In this document: positions 35,200-43,667 of the stretch, one piece after another | How positions within the stretch are numbered: position 1 is the first letter of the stretch | Layout of the letters: the number at the start of each line of letters is the position of its first letter | The notes under the pieces: model-generated | Databases searched by the model: none | What the model was told of the DNA's origin: nothing | The model's input: only the letters and a program-made list of their open reading frames with translations | From: Microbacterium maritypicum MF109 | GTDB lineage: Bacteria; Actinomycetota; Actinomycetes; Actinomycetales; Microbacteriaceae | Reading direction: 5' to 3' | NCBI RefSeq assembly: GCF_000455825.1 | Contig: NZ_ATAO01000002.1 | Coordinates: forward strand, 1 to 64,000 | Length of the DNA stretch: 64,000 bases | Program-made: the position numbers and the translations under genes

Positions 35200-36369
35200 C
35201 TAGACGAGAGCCTCGGCACGAACTCGCTCGTCGAGCACCGCGCGGATCAGCTCGCCCTCCGCCTCCGTCGCTCCGTGCCCCGCCCTGACGTGCTCGAGGA
35301 AGGCCTCGATGCGGTCGGCATCGGTGACCGCGGTGCGCAGACGCTGCACATAGGAGCGCTCGTCCGCCTCGGCGGTGACCGAGGGCTGGTGCTGCACCAT
35401 GGCGCAGTACGGGTAGCTCTCGCGAAGACGCCGCATCGGCTCTGTCTGCGGCACGGCGTCGGTGTAGACGGCGCAGACCCAGTCGCCCGCGTGTTCTGCG
35501 ACCAGTTCGGTCGACAGGAGATCGTCGAGCGCGCCCGTGAGTGTGACGAGGCGGCGCGGCACCGGCAGCTCCAACCATTCGACTCCGGAGAGCCCGTCGG
35601 CATCGATGTCGACGAGCCAGGAACCGCGGGGCTTGTGCTGCTCGCCGAAGCTGTAGTGCAGAGGAGCGCCCGCGTAGCGCACCCGATCGCTGAGCTGCTG
35701 ACGCCCGTGGATGTGGCCGAGCGCCACGTAGTCAGGACCATCGAAGACGCTCAGCGGCACGACGTCGAGGCCGCCCTGACGCACCTCGCGTTCGAGCCCG
35801 GCGGTGGCGTCGACACCGGCGGCGAAGCAGTGCGCGATCGCGACCGAGCGCCCCGGGTGCTGTTCCATGCCGGCGCGGACCAGGTGCATCGCGTGAGCCA
35901 TGGTCTGCGCTTGCGTGCGCAACGGGCGCCCGGAGCTGTCGCCATCGGGCCAGTGCTGTCGCACGATGGCGGGTTCGAGGTAGGGAATGCCGAAGAAGTG
36001 CACGGGCCCGTGCGCATCGTTGACGGTCACAGGCGCTCCCACCGCGAGCGGGTCGGTCAGCACGTGGATGCCCTCGCGGAGCAGCCGCGCCTGAAAGCCG
36101 AGGCGCGCGGCCGAATCGTGGTTGCCGCTGGTCACGATCACCCGCGCCCCTGTCTCATGCAGCGCCACCAGCGCATCGCCGAGCAGGGTGTATGCGGTTC
36201 CGGAGGGCGTGGCGGAGTCGAAGACGTCTCCCGCGACGACGACGACGTCGACCGCGTTCTCGCGAACCTGCGCGGTGAGCGCCCCGAGCACCTCGGCGAG
36301 GGCGTCCATGGTCGAGTTGCCATGGAACGTCCGGCCGATGTGCCAGTCGGAGGTGTGCAGGATGCGCAT
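35200..36369 (-). CDS. sbcD: SbcD/Mre11-type exonuclease subunit
   Basis: Metallophosphoesterase of 389 residues. All five phosphoesterase motifs are seen: HTSDWHIGR, VVVAGDVFDSATP, VTSGNHDSAARL, VAIAHCFAAG and VALGHIHGRQ. It cleaves hairpins and double-strand ends when clamped by SbcC, encoded next without a gap. I place the start at ATG 36369, where TACGGT ends six bases upstream (leaderless); GTG 36375 would add two residues. Confidence 0.95.
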   Translation of the reverse strand: MRILHTSDWHIGRTFHGNSTMDALAEVLGALTAQVRENAVDVVVVAGDVFDSATPSGTAYTLLGDALVALHETGARVIVTSGNHDSAARLGFQARLLREGIHVLTDPLAVGAPVTVNDAHGPVHFFGIPYLEPAIVRQHWPDGDSSGRPLRTQAQTMAHAMHLVRAGMEQHPGRSVAIAHCFAAGVDATAGLEREVRQGGLDVVPLSVFDGPDYVALGHIHGRQQLSDRVRYAGAPLHYSFGEQHKPRGSWLVDIDADGLSGVEWLELPVPRRLVTLTGALDDLLSTELVAEHAGDWVCAVYTDAVPQTEPMRRLRESYPYCAMVQHQPSVTAEADERSYVQRLRTAVTDADRIEAFLEHVRAGHGATEAEGELIRAVLDERVRAEALV

Positions 36370-36625
36370 ACTCACACCGTACGAACCCCCTCCGACATTT
36401 CATCCGAGGCGTGCCGCAGCACCGCTCTCACGCCCTGCGGAGGAGGAAGCGGAAGGTCCCCTGACCCACCCTCGTCACGATGATCGGCACGCGGTGATGC
36501 GAGATGCCGTGTGCACCTTCACCTGTGCGGCGTGCGGGGCTGCGCGATGCGATATCTGGGCTGCCCTCCGCCCGACAGGTGCCGGCTTGCCCCGCCGGCT
36601 GAGGGTTGTGCCCGCCTCGTTGTGA
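36370..36625. other. intergenic region upstream of sbcD, no supported gene
   Basis: Contains the sbcD promoter at its left edge. A short open frame coding CTFTCAACGAARC on the plus strand has two CxxC-like pairs but no start signal or coding bias that I trust. The rest shows nothing recognisable. Confidence 0.4.
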
Positions 36626-37108
36626 CTACCGACTTCCGCTCTCCTCCTCGAGGTCGTTCGACCAGTTCGCCTGCTGGATCCGATTGTCGAGCTCGCGCAG
36701 CTCCTGAGCCACGGCGTCGGCACGGGAGCGCAGCGGCGCGACGGGCAGCGCGGAGACCTGACGCAGCTCCGACCTCATCTGGCGGAGGAACTGGTCGTTG
36801 GCCCCCGAGGCGGCGGTCGCGGCATCGGTCAGCACCGAATGCCGCAGGCGCAGGACATCACGGGCGGCGAGCGCATCGGTCATGGTGCCGTCCGCCCCCA
36901 GGTCGAGGCGCGCGTTGGTGGCGTTGATGCGGCGGATGAGATCGCGCAGCTGCGTGAGCGCGGCATCGGCCTCGACGATCAGCGCGGCCGCGTCCTCCGC
37001 CGGTTCCTCGCCCTCCTGGTAGCGGGCGTTCGCGACGATACGCGCCCGCAGCTGCTCGATGCGGCGCTGCAGGTCGGCGCGTGCGGTGAGGGCCTCGGCG
37101 AGTTTCAT
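36626..37108 (-). CDS. DIP1984 family protein
   Basis: A 160-residue, highly helical, charged cytoplasmic protein of the DIP1984 (septicolysin-like) family, beginning KLAEALTARADLQRRIEQLRARI and containing LIRRINATNARL, both typical. Predicted mostly coiled coil; no enzymatic motif. Function unknown. GAGGAT ends six bases before the ATG, compatible with leaderless expression. Flanked by sbcD upstream and a small acetyltransferase downstream on the same strand. Confidence 0.88.
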   Translation of the reverse strand: MKLAEALTARADLQRRIEQLRARIVANARYQEGEEPAEDAAALIVEADAALTQLRDLIRRINATNARLDLGADGTMTDALAARDVLRLRHSVLTDAATAASGANDQFLRQMRSELRQVSALPVAPLRSRADAVAQELRELDNRIQQANWSNDLEEESGSR

Positions 37109-37160
37109 GAGCTCATCCTCGCAGGGAGCGACCGTAACAGTTCGTCATATGGCCGGAGAG

Positions 37161-37469
37161 TCAGCGGGAGCGCAGCAGACCCGAGTGCTCCGGGTGCGCG
37201 GTGAACCAGTCGGCCACGTACCAGCACACGGCATCGACCTTGCGATCACCGCGCTCCTCGATGTCGGCCACCGCACCCTCGACGACCTTTCCCGCGTAGC
37301 CGTTGCCCCGGAAAGTCGGGATCGTGAAGGCTCGGGTGAGCGCGATGGTGCGCCCGTCGTCCCGGTAGTCCAGAACACTCACGAGCGTCCCGTCGCGCAT
37401 GAGCGTGTAGCGCGAAGCGTCCTTCTCGTCGGTCAGGATGAAGCCTCCGACGGTGTGCGAGATCGTCAT
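37161..37469 (-). CDS. YjdJ-type small GNAT acetyltransferase
   Basis: Minimal GNAT protein of about 102 residues of the YjdJ class (GCN5-related, truncated). The acetyl-CoA loop is PTFRGNGYAGKVVEGAV, and ends in CWYVADWFTAHPEHSGLL, which is the family's conserved end. Such small enzymes often modify unknown small amines. The start ATG 37469 has TAACGT ending seven bases upstream; codons further upstream overlap the divergent promoter of the leader peptide. Confidence 0.85.
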   Translation of the reverse strand: MTISHTVGGFILTDEKDASRYTLMRDGTLVSVLDYRDDGRTIALTRAFTIPTFRGNGYAGKVVEGAVADIEERGDRKVDAVCWYVADWFTAHPEHSGLLRSR

Positions 37470-37507
37470 TCGAACCACGTTACGCCCGCCCGGAGCCGCC
37501 GGGCGTT

Positions 37508-37543
37508 TTGACATGGGGCGTCACGATCGGACATAATCCCCCC
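37508..37543 (+). promoter_or_regulatory. strong promoter for the leaderless leader peptide
   Basis: Consensus -35 TTGACA (37508-37513), 18-base spacer, -10 CATAAT (37532-37537), start point predicted at the A of the ATG at 37544. This is the best -35/-10 pair in the window. Confidence 0.8.
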
Positions 37544-37645
37544 ATGACCACCAACGCACGCCCTTTGTCCGCCCAGGAGGCGAACGGGACTGCCGGGATG
37601 ATGATGCCCGGTCGCGTTGGCATGTGTTGCCGAATGTGTCGCTGA
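37544..37645 (+). CDS. Cys-rich leader peptide (putative attenuator uORF)
   Basis: Short ORF of 33 codons starting at the predicted transcription start. It begins MTTNARPLSAQEANG and ends MCCRMCR, so three of the last six residues are cysteine and five of the last 15 are methionine (three consecutive). The organisation recalls the polycysteine leaderless leader ORFs known from mycobacteria that sense cysteine supply. A hairpin CCGGG/CCCGG (37593-37597, 37607-37611) lies inside it. Downstream lie competing hairpins and then a winged-helix regulator gene. Whether this is translated is inference from context. Confidence 0.65.
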   Translation: MTTNARPLSAQEANGTAGMMMPGRVGMCCRMCR

Positions 37646-37662
37646 ACGAACAGCCACCCCGC

Positions 37663-37793
37663 CTGACCTGAACTCCTCGCGATCTGCGAGGTCAGCGTCT
37701 CCGAGCATCCACCCTTTGCTCGCTTCCCGGCTCCGCCGGTCATTCATGCAACGCATCAGAGCCCCGCTCGATCCGGGCTCACGTCCTGAGGAC
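37663..37793 (+). promoter_or_regulatory. candidate attenuator structures before the winged-helix gene
   Basis: CTGACCT (37663-37669) can pair with AGGTCAG (37689-37695), or CCTCGC (37675-37680) with GCGAGG (37686-37691); the two fully formed pairings share AGG and exclude each other. Further on, GAGCCC/GGGCTC (37759-37764, 37775-37780) and GTCC-TGA-GGAC (37783-37793) lie just before the ATG; the last covers a GAGGA. No U-tract follows, so control of translation is more likely than termination. Confidence 0.45.
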
Positions 37794-37802
37794 TTCATCA
37801 TC

Positions 37803-38510
37803 ATGTCGAACACCGCACTTCTCGAGCGTCCCGCCACCACCGCCGCGATCCGCACGCAGCACGAAGCCGCCGCGCCCCTGTCCGCCGCAGGAGCCGATCT
37901 TCCCGCCGTGCGCTCACCCCGTGGCTTCGCCCTCTACGTCGGGCTGGATGAGATCAAGGCCGCCGAAGCCGGCGTCAGCCTCCCCCTTCTCGTCGACGCG
38001 CTGCGCCGCACCCTCGCCGAGCTCGCCCCGGGAGCCGAGACGCACGCCACGGTGGCCCTCGCCCCGCACGGATCGGGCGGCCGCGACCTCGACGTGGTCC
38101 GTCTCGCTCTGCAGGAGCCCGGTGCCATCGCGCGCACCAAGGCCGCTGCGGAAGAGGACACCACGGACGAGGAGACGGGCGTCACCGTCGACATCTCCCG
38201 CAAGCGCGTGCTGATCGACGGCGAGTCCGCCGCCTTCACATACAAGGAGTTCGAGCTGCTGCAGTACCTCGTGCTCCGCGAGGGGCGCACGATCGAACGC
38301 AGCGAGCTGGTCTCCGCGCTCTGGCAGGCCCAGGACGACGAGACGCCCGGTGAGCGCACGATCGACGTGCACGTGCGCCGCCTGCGCGCGAAGCTGGGTC
38401 GCTATGAGGACATCGTCCGCACCGTGCGCGGCATCGGCTACCGCTTCGACCGCCACGCCGACGTCGTCATCCGCTACGGCCACGGAACCCCCTCGCCCGA
38501 CCGCTTCTGA
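37803..38510 (+). CDS. orphan winged-helix (OmpR/PhoB-type) regulator
   Basis: A 235-residue regulator. The C-terminal 90 residues are a PhoB-type winged helix: AFTYKEFELLQYLVLREGRTIERSELVSALW, then RTIDVHVRRLRAKLG and RTVRGIGYRFD. The N-terminal half (about 35-125) is not a phospho-acceptor receiver: no conserved aspartates or lysine are seen, only FALYVGLDEIKAAEAGVSLPLLVDALRR of unknown type. So it is not a classical two-component regulator. Start ATG 37803; the leader upstream carries a Cys-rich uORF and alternative hairpins. Confidence 0.85.
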   Translation: MSNTALLERPATTAAIRTQHEAAAPLSAAGADLPAVRSPRGFALYVGLDEIKAAEAGVSLPLLVDALRRTLAELAPGAETHATVALAPHGSGGRDLDVVRLALQEPGAIARTKAAAEEDTTDEETGVTVDISRKRVLIDGESAAFTYKEFELLQYLVLREGRTIERSELVSALWQAQDDETPGERTIDVHVRRLRAKLGRYEDIVRTVRGIGYRFDRHADVVIRYGHGTPSPDRF

Positions 38511-38553
38511 GTCGCCGGGAGCCGGTGTCAGCAGCTGCGCGTAGGGTGGGCGC

Positions 38554-39513
38554 ATGACCCTGACAGCGCGCTCCGCCTCGGCGGACGCCGCCCCCGCGGA
38601 CACTGCTCAGGAGGCCGTCTACCGCCCGCCGCACGAGCTCGATCTCCACCGAACGGTCGGCATGCTCCGCCGCGGTCGCAACGACCCGACGATGGTCATC
38701 GACGGAACCGTCATCTGGCGCGCGTTGCGCACACCCCTCGGACCGACGACCCTCTCTCTGCGCATGCTCGGCGGCGAGGTCCACGCGACCGCGTGGGGCC
38801 CCGGATCGGGCATCGCCCTCGATCTGGTGCCCGCGCTCTGCGGTGCCCACGACGACGCCACCGACTTCGATCCTTCCCTGCACCCGCTCATCGCCGACAC
38901 CGCACGACGCCACCCGGGGCTGCGTCTGACGCGTACCGACGAGGTGTTCGATGCGCTCGCGTGCGCGATCATCGAGCAGAAGGTGACCGGCATGCAGGCT
39001 TTCGGCGCGTGGCGCTGGCTGATCTCGCGGTTCGGAGCACCCGCTCCCGGTCCCACCCCGCGGCCGATGTTCGCCGCGCCGTCCCCCGACCAGTGGCATC
39101 GCATCCCGTCCTGGGCCTGGCATCGTGCCGGCGTCGAGCCGCCCCAGTCGCGCACCATCGTGCGTGCGGCCGAGCGCGGAGATCGCATCTCCCGAGCCGT
39201 CAGAGCCGCCGCCTCGGGAGATGACCGAGACCGCGTGCTCACGAGCCTTCCCGGCGTGGGGGTCTGGACGTCGGCGGAGACGCGCATCCGCGCGCTCGGG
39301 GATCCGGACGCGGTCAGTATCGGCGACTACCACCTCGCCCATGAGGTCGGCCACGCGCTGACGGGCGCACGCACCGATGACGCCGGGATGATCGAGCTCC
39401 TCGCGCCGTGGGCCGGACAACGACAACGCGTCGTCCGCCTCATCCATGCGAGTGGTGTGCAGGAACCGCGCCGGGGGCCCCGTCTCGCACCCGAAGACCA
39501 TCGCCGCCGCTGA
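38554..39513 (+). CDS. AlkA-like DNA-3-methyladenine glycosylase
   Basis: Base-excision glycosylase of the HhH-GPD superfamily, 319 residues. The helix-hairpin-helix with Gly/Pro loop is LTSLPGVGVWTSAET, and the catalytic aspartate follows in SIGDYHLAHEVGHAL. FDALACAIIEQKVTG is the usual substrate-pocket helix. No cysteine cluster for Fe-S is visible, so it fits the AlkA side of the family. Removes alkylated purines from DNA. TAGGGT ends six bases before the ATG (leaderless). Confidence 0.9.
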   Translation: MTLTARSASADAAPADTAQEAVYRPPHELDLHRTVGMLRRGRNDPTMVIDGTVIWRALRTPLGPTTLSLRMLGGEVHATAWGPGSGIALDLVPALCGAHDDATDFDPSLHPLIADTARRHPGLRLTRTDEVFDALACAIIEQKVTGMQAFGAWRWLISRFGAPAPGPTPRPMFAAPSPDQWHRIPSWAWHRAGVEPPQSRTIVRAAERGDRISRAVRAAASGDDRDRVLTSLPGVGVWTSAETRIRALGDPDAVSIGDYHLAHEVGHALTGARTDDAGMIELLAPWAGQRQRVVRLIHASGVQEPRRGPRLAPEDHRRR

Positions 39514-39535
39514 CGTCGGCACCTAAGCTGGTGCC

Positions 39536-39733
39536 ATGTCCCGTTCCATGCTGCGCATCCTCGTCACCGTCGGCCTGCTGATCGTCGGCGTCGTGATCGG
39601 GCTGATCTTCCAGAACGTCTGGCTCGGCGTCCTGCTCGCGGCCATCGTGTGGCTCGGCTGGTTCCTCGGATACGAATCGCGCCGAGGGAACAACGCCGGC
39701 GTCAACGACGAGGACCACGGCATCGAGCTCTGA
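39536..39733 (+). CDS. small two-helix membrane protein
   Basis: A 65-residue protein with two hydrophobic segments (about 7-25 and 28-46: ILVTVGLLIVGVVIGLIF, then LGVLLAAIVWLGWFLGY) and an acidic tail (NDEDHGIEL). No recognised family. TAAGCT ends six bases before the ATG, consistent with a leaderless start; coding is supported by the start signal and the charge pattern rather than homology. Converges with the siderophore ATPase gene after 14 bases. Confidence 0.72.
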   Translation: MSRSMLRILVTVGLLIVGVVIGLIFQNVWLGVLLAAIVWLGWFLGYESRRGNNAGVNDEDHGIEL

Positions 39734-39747
39734 GTGGTCGCCCCGAC

Positions 39748-40503
39748 TCAGTAGTAGACGGCGAGCGGGCCCGACGGTCCGTCGACCACGCGCACCGGGG
39801 TGTCGAACACCCGCGTGAGCACGTCGTCCGTCATGATCGCCGCCGGCGAGCCGAACTCCACGACCGCACCGTCTTTCATCGCGCAGATGTGGTCCGCGTA
39901 GTGCCCGGCGAAGTTGATGTCGTGCAGCACGATCACGATGGTGCGCCCGAGTTCCTCCGCGGCCCGGCGCAGATGCTTCATCATCTGCACGGCGTGCCGC
40001 ATGTCGAGGTTGTTCAGTGGCTCGTCCAGCAGCACGAACTCGGTGTCCTGGGCGAGGACCATGGCGACATAGGCGCGCTGACGCTGCCCGCCGGAGAGCT
40101 CGTCCAGGTAGCGCCCCTCCAGAGCGCCGAGGTCGAGGAAGTCGATCGCCTGACTGATGATCTCCTCGTCGGCCCGGTTCAGCCTGCCCTTCGAGTGCGG
40201 GAAGCGCCCGAAACCGACCAGCTGGCGAACGGTGAGGCGGGTGACGAAGTGATTCTCCTGACGGAGGATCGACACCACCTTCGCCAGATCCTTCGATCTC
40301 GTCGAGGCCACGTCGAGCCCCGCGATCTCGATGGCACCGGCATCCATCCCGGTCAGACGCCCGATCATCGTGAGCAGCGTCGACTTGCCCGCGCCGTTCG
40401 GACCGATCAGGGCGGTGATTCCGCCGGCGGGGATCTCGAGGTCGACGGGGCCGATCGCGACCTCGCTGCTGTATTCGCGGCGGACGCCGTCGAGAGCGAT
40501 CAC
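39748..40503 (-). CDS. iron-siderophore ABC importer ATPase
   Basis: FepC/FhuC-type ATPase, 251 residues. GPNGAGKS near residue 40, signature LSGGQRQRAYVAMVLAQ, LLDEPLNNLDMRHAVQMM and VLHDINFAGHYAD are typical of siderophore importers. GTG 40503 overlaps the permease stop (GTGA); an open frame extends upstream into that gene and was ignored. Last gene of the operon, followed 14 bases later by the convergent small membrane protein. Confidence 0.93.
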   Translation of the reverse strand: MIALDGVRREYSSEVAIGPVDLEIPAGGITALIGPNGAGKSTLLTMIGRLTGMDAGAIEIAGLDVASTRSKDLAKVVSILRQENHFVTRLTVRQLVGFGRFPHSKGRLNRADEEIISQAIDFLDLGALEGRYLDELSGGQRQRAYVAMVLAQDTEFVLLDEPLNNLDMRHAVQMMKHLRRAAEELGRTIVIVLHDINFAGHYADHICAMKDGAVVEFGSPAAIMTDDVLTRVFDTPVRVVDGPSGPLAVYY

Positions 40504-41543
40504 AGTCTGCCCTTTCTGAGGATGACGATGAGGAACACGGTGCCCCCGACGAGCTCGATCAGGATCGACACCATCCCCTGCGCGTAGAAGATGTTCTTCA
40601 TCACGAAGTAGGCCCCGGCCAGGATCGTGAAGGCCGTGAGCACCGCGACGGGGAAGATCAGCCGATGGTCGTGCGTATCGGCGAACTGGTAGGCGAGCGT
40701 CGCCACCAGGAAGCCGAGGAACGTCATCGGTCCCACCAGCGCCGTGGAGGTGGCCATCAACACGGCGACGAGGAACAGCACGATGAACAGTTCGCGGCGA
40801 TGATCGACGCCGAGGGAGCGCGCAGCGTCCGGGCCGAGTGCCATGAGGTTGAGCCGGCGCGAACGGAGCCACAGCAACGCAGACGCCGCGACGACCAGCG
40901 GGATCGCCAGCGGGAGGTACGAGGGGTCGGCATTGGACACGTTGCCGAACAGACGCGCGGCGAGCACGTCGAACTCACTGGGTGTGAGCAGGCGCTGCAT
41001 GAACGTCGCGATCGCCCCGAGGCCGCCTCCGATCACGATGCCCACCAGGAGCATGATCTGCAGATTGCCGTAGCGTCCGGACAACAGCCAACCGTAGAGG
41101 GCGACGGCGAGACCGACCATGATCGCGACCTGGATCGCGAACTGCCCGATTCCCTGGATCGCCACGATCCCTGCCACTCCGAACAGGTACACGGTCGAGG
41201 TCTGCACGACTCGATAGAGCGATTCGAACCCCATGATCGACGGCGTGATGATGCGGTTGTTGGTGACGGTCTGGAAGCTCACCGTGGCGACGGCCTGAGC
41301 GACCGCGACGAGGGCCATCACCGTGACGTCGGTGGCGCGATGCTGCGCGATCCGCCAGAACCCGGTGGAGCCGACCGGCATCGGATTCGCCCAGGCGAGC
41401 AGACCGAAGCCCGACCCTGCCGCGAGGACCAGGAGGATCCCGAGCACCACGGCGTAACGCCGGCGCGCACCTGGGGTCGTGAACGAGCCCGCCGACCGGA
41501 GCGCACCGGCGGTCGCCACGTCGCCCGTCCCCCCGCTAGCCAC
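40500..41543 (-). CDS. iron-siderophore ABC permease, second subunit
   Basis: FecCD-family permease of 347 residues with about nine hydrophobic segments, preceded by a 30-residue cytoplasmic extension (TAGALRSAGSFTTPGARRRYA). The coupling region TALVGPMTFLGFLVATLAYQ is typical. GTG 41543 lies eight bases inside the 3' end of the preceding permease gene. It forms a heterodimeric channel with that protein, fed by the lipoprotein encoded first. Confidence 0.9.
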   Translation of the reverse strand: MASGGTGDVATAGALRSAGSFTTPGARRRYAVVLGILLVLAAGSGFGLLAWANPMPVGSTGFWRIAQHRATDVTVMALVAVAQAVATVSFQTVTNNRIITPSIMGFESLYRVVQTSTVYLFGVAGIVAIQGIGQFAIQVAIMVGLAVALYGWLLSGRYGNLQIMLLVGIVIGGGLGAIATFMQRLLTPSEFDVLAARLFGNVSNADPSYLPLAIPLVVAASALLWLRSRRLNLMALGPDAARSLGVDHRRELFIVLFLVAVLMATSTALVGPMTFLGFLVATLAYQFADTHDHRLIFPVAVLTAFTILAGAYFVMKNIFYAQGMVSILIELVGGTVFLIVILRKGRL

Positions 41544-42522
41544 GTCGACGCTGCCTGAGCAGGAGAAGGACGAACACCACGGCGCCGACCACCCCGAGGA
41601 TCAGCGACACCGGCACTTCGAACGGCATGATGATCGTGCGTCCGATGATGTCGCACACGGTGACGATCGCTATGCCGAGCAGGCACACCCACGGAAGATT
41701 GCTGCGCAGATCGTCGCCGCGCACCATCGAGACGATGTTCGGCACGATCAGCCCCAGGAAGGGCAGATTGCCGACGACGACGGTGACGACGCCGGTGGTG
41801 ACCGCGATCAGCACCGTCCCGAGCAGGATGATCCTGTTGTAGTTCACGCCGACGTTGGTGGCCACTTCCTCGCCGAGCCCCGCGATGGTCAGCCGATCGG
41901 CGACGATGAAGACGATCACCCCGATGACAGCCACGATCCAGAGCATCTCGTACTGACCTCGCATCACCGAGGTGAAGCTGCCCGCGAACCAGACGCCGAT
42001 GATCTGCAGCGAGTTGGTGGCCAGCGCGAGGTACGTCGACAATGCGCCGACCACGGCCCCGAGCATGATGCCGACGATCGGGACGATCAGGGACGACTTG
42101 AGTGCCACCCGGCGCAGGAACGCGAAGAACACCATCGTGCCGATGAACGCTGCGAGCACCGCGCCGGCCATCCGGAGGGGAAGCGACGGCTGCGGCACGA
42201 GGATCATGACCATCAGGAGCCCGAGGCCGGCCCATTCGGTGGTGCCGGTGGTCGTCGGTTCGACGAAGCGGTTCTGGGTGAGCAGCTGCATGACGAGGCC
42301 CGCCATGGCCATCGAGGCGCCGGCGAGGACCAGGGCGATCGTGCGGGGCACTCGGGTGATCTGGAACATCTGCGCGCCGTCGTCCGCGCCGGTGACGTCG
42401 TACACACCCGTGAAGAGCGAGATCGCGAGCAGGGCGACGACGATGAGCACGCCGATGAGCAGTTTCACGTCGAAGAGCCGCCCGGCGTAACGGGGCGGTG
42501 GAGCGATGTCGGTGGAGACCAT
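41536..42522 (-). CDS. iron-siderophore ABC permease, first subunit
   Basis: FecCD-family permease of 328 residues, about nine membrane segments. ITRVPRTIALVLAGASMAMAGLVMQLLTQNRFVEPTTTGTTEWAGLG is the N-terminal hallmark of the family and GNLPFLGLIVPNIV the coupling helix. ATG 42522; 48 bases separate it from the binding-protein gene. It is expected to be iron-repressed through the box upstream of that first gene. Confidence 0.92.
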   Translation of the reverse strand: MVSTDIAPPPRYAGRLFDVKLLIGVLIVVALLAISLFTGVYDVTGADDGAQMFQITRVPRTIALVLAGASMAMAGLVMQLLTQNRFVEPTTTGTTEWAGLGLLMVMILVPQPSLPLRMAGAVLAAFIGTMVFFAFLRRVALKSSLIVPIVGIMLGAVVGALSTYLALATNSLQIIGVWFAGSFTSVMRGQYEMLWIVAVIGVIVFIVADRLTIAGLGEEVATNVGVNYNRIILLGTVLIAVTTGVVTVVVGNLPFLGLIVPNIVSMVRGDDLRSNLPWVCLLGIAIVTVCDIIGRTIIMPFEVPVSLILGVVGAVVFVLLLLRQRRRG

Positions 42523-42570
42523 GATGATGGGGCGACGGCACCCGGATCGTCCGGATGCCGCCGCCGTACC

Positions 42571-43566
42571 TCAGTTCTTCGCGCTCTTCTCGAGGGCGTC
42601 GGCGAGGTCGTCGAGGAACGTCGTGTACGTCTGGATGCTCTCGTTCAGGTACGTGTCGGTGGGCATGTACACGATCTGCTTCTGCTTCACGGCGGTGACG
42701 CCGGCGAGCGCCTCGGAGCTCTCCAGGATCTCCGCGGCCTGCACGTAGTCGGGGGTGTCGGCCGCGAAGACGGCGTCACGGTCGAGCACGAGGATCCAGT
42801 CGGGGTTCGAGGCGGCGATCGCCTCGACCGAGATGTCATCGCCCTGGTGGTCGTCGGTCGCGTCGTCGACCTCGAGCGCGGGGGTCAGGCCGAGCATGTC
42901 GTAGATCGGTCCGAGCGAGCGTCCGACGGTCGGGGCGAGGTAGCCGATCTGTCCGCCGGAGGTGTTCACGGCCATGACGGTGTCGGCATCGTCGTACGCC
43001 GCCTTGGCGCGCTCGACAGCGGCGTCGAAGTCGTCCACGAGCTTCTTGGCTTCATCCTGCTTGCCGAAGATCTCGCCGAGGACGGTGACCTGGCGCTTGA
43101 GCTCGTCTCCGAAGGGCTCACCTTCGCGCGGCTCGAGGTCGACGATCGTGGCGTCGGGGACCAGATCGGCGATCGCGGCGTTGTGCTGAGTGAACCGCTG
43201 GCCGCTGATGATCAGGTCAGGCTCGACGGCGACGACCGCTTCGAGGTCGGGCTCGCTGTGCAGTCCGATGTCGACGATCGCGTCGTCGTTCACGTACGAC
43301 ACGGTCTCCGGCATGAGCGCGACGGCCCCGGCGGAGAGCTCGACGTCCCAGTCGGAAAGCGTCTGGAAGGTGCGGTTGTCGAGCGCGACGACGGATGTGG
43401 GAGGCGTCGCGATCTCGTGCGTGCCGGTGTTGTCCTCGATCGTGACGGTCGCTGCTGCGGGTTCGGTCTTCTCCGGTTCCGCCGAGCCGCCGGAGGTGCA
43501 GCCGGCGAGGGCGAGGAGGCCGACGAGAGCGGCGCTCGTGGCGGTGAGGGTTCTGGGCACGGACAT
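42571..43566 (-). CDS. iron-siderophore substrate-binding lipoprotein
   Basis: FepB/YclQ-type binding protein, 331 residues, with lipobox LAGC (Cys23). The periplasmic-binding-protein class III pattern is present: VVALDNRTFQTLSDWDVE, EPDLIISGQRF and a long central helix. Binds a ferric siderophore, probably a catechol or mixed type as in YclQ; not certain. First gene of the four-gene operon. Its promoter region holds a DtxR/IdeR iron box. Confidence 0.92.
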   Translation of the reverse strand: MSVPRTLTATSAALVGLLALAGCTSGGSAEPEKTEPAAATVTIEDNTGTHEIATPPTSVVALDNRTFQTLSDWDVELSAGAVALMPETVSYVNDDAIVDIGLHSEPDLEAVVAVEPDLIISGQRFTQHNAAIADLVPDATIVDLEPREGEPFGDELKRQVTVLGEIFGKQDEAKKLVDDFDAAVERAKAAYDDADTVMAVNTSGGQIGYLAPTVGRSLGPIYDMLGLTPALEVDDATDDHQGDDISVEAIAASNPDWILVLDRDAVFAADTPDYVQAAEILESSEALAGVTAVKQKQIVYMPTDTYLNESIQTYTTFLDDLADALEKSAKN

Positions 43567-43648
43567 GGAGAGACTCCTGTTCTGCGGGATCGATGCGCAC
43601 GCTGCGGCGCCGGAAGCCGAGAGTGGAGGGCGACTCCCCTCGGCACAT

Positions 43649-43667
43649 TTAGGTTAGCCTTACTTTA
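43649..43667. promoter_or_regulatory. DtxR/IdeR iron box
   Basis: TTAGGTTAGCCTTACTTTA matches 16 of 19 bases of the consensus TTAGGTTAGCCTAACCTAA. It lies between the divergent siderophore importer and reductase genes, overlaps the reductase's first base and its TAGCCT -10, so iron-loaded repressor would shut both. Confidence 0.88.

Noticed and set aside
27127..36369. Nuclease/helicase plus SbcCD as a phage-defence island
   Set aside because: SbcCD and TM0106-type proteins are ordinary core genes in actinobacteria; no toxin, methylase or mobile element is linked to them here.
36376..36625. Short plus-strand frame with CxxCGxxxC before the DIP1984 gene
   Set aside because: No start or ribosome signal and the cysteine pattern matches no complete zinc-binding fold; not called as a gene.
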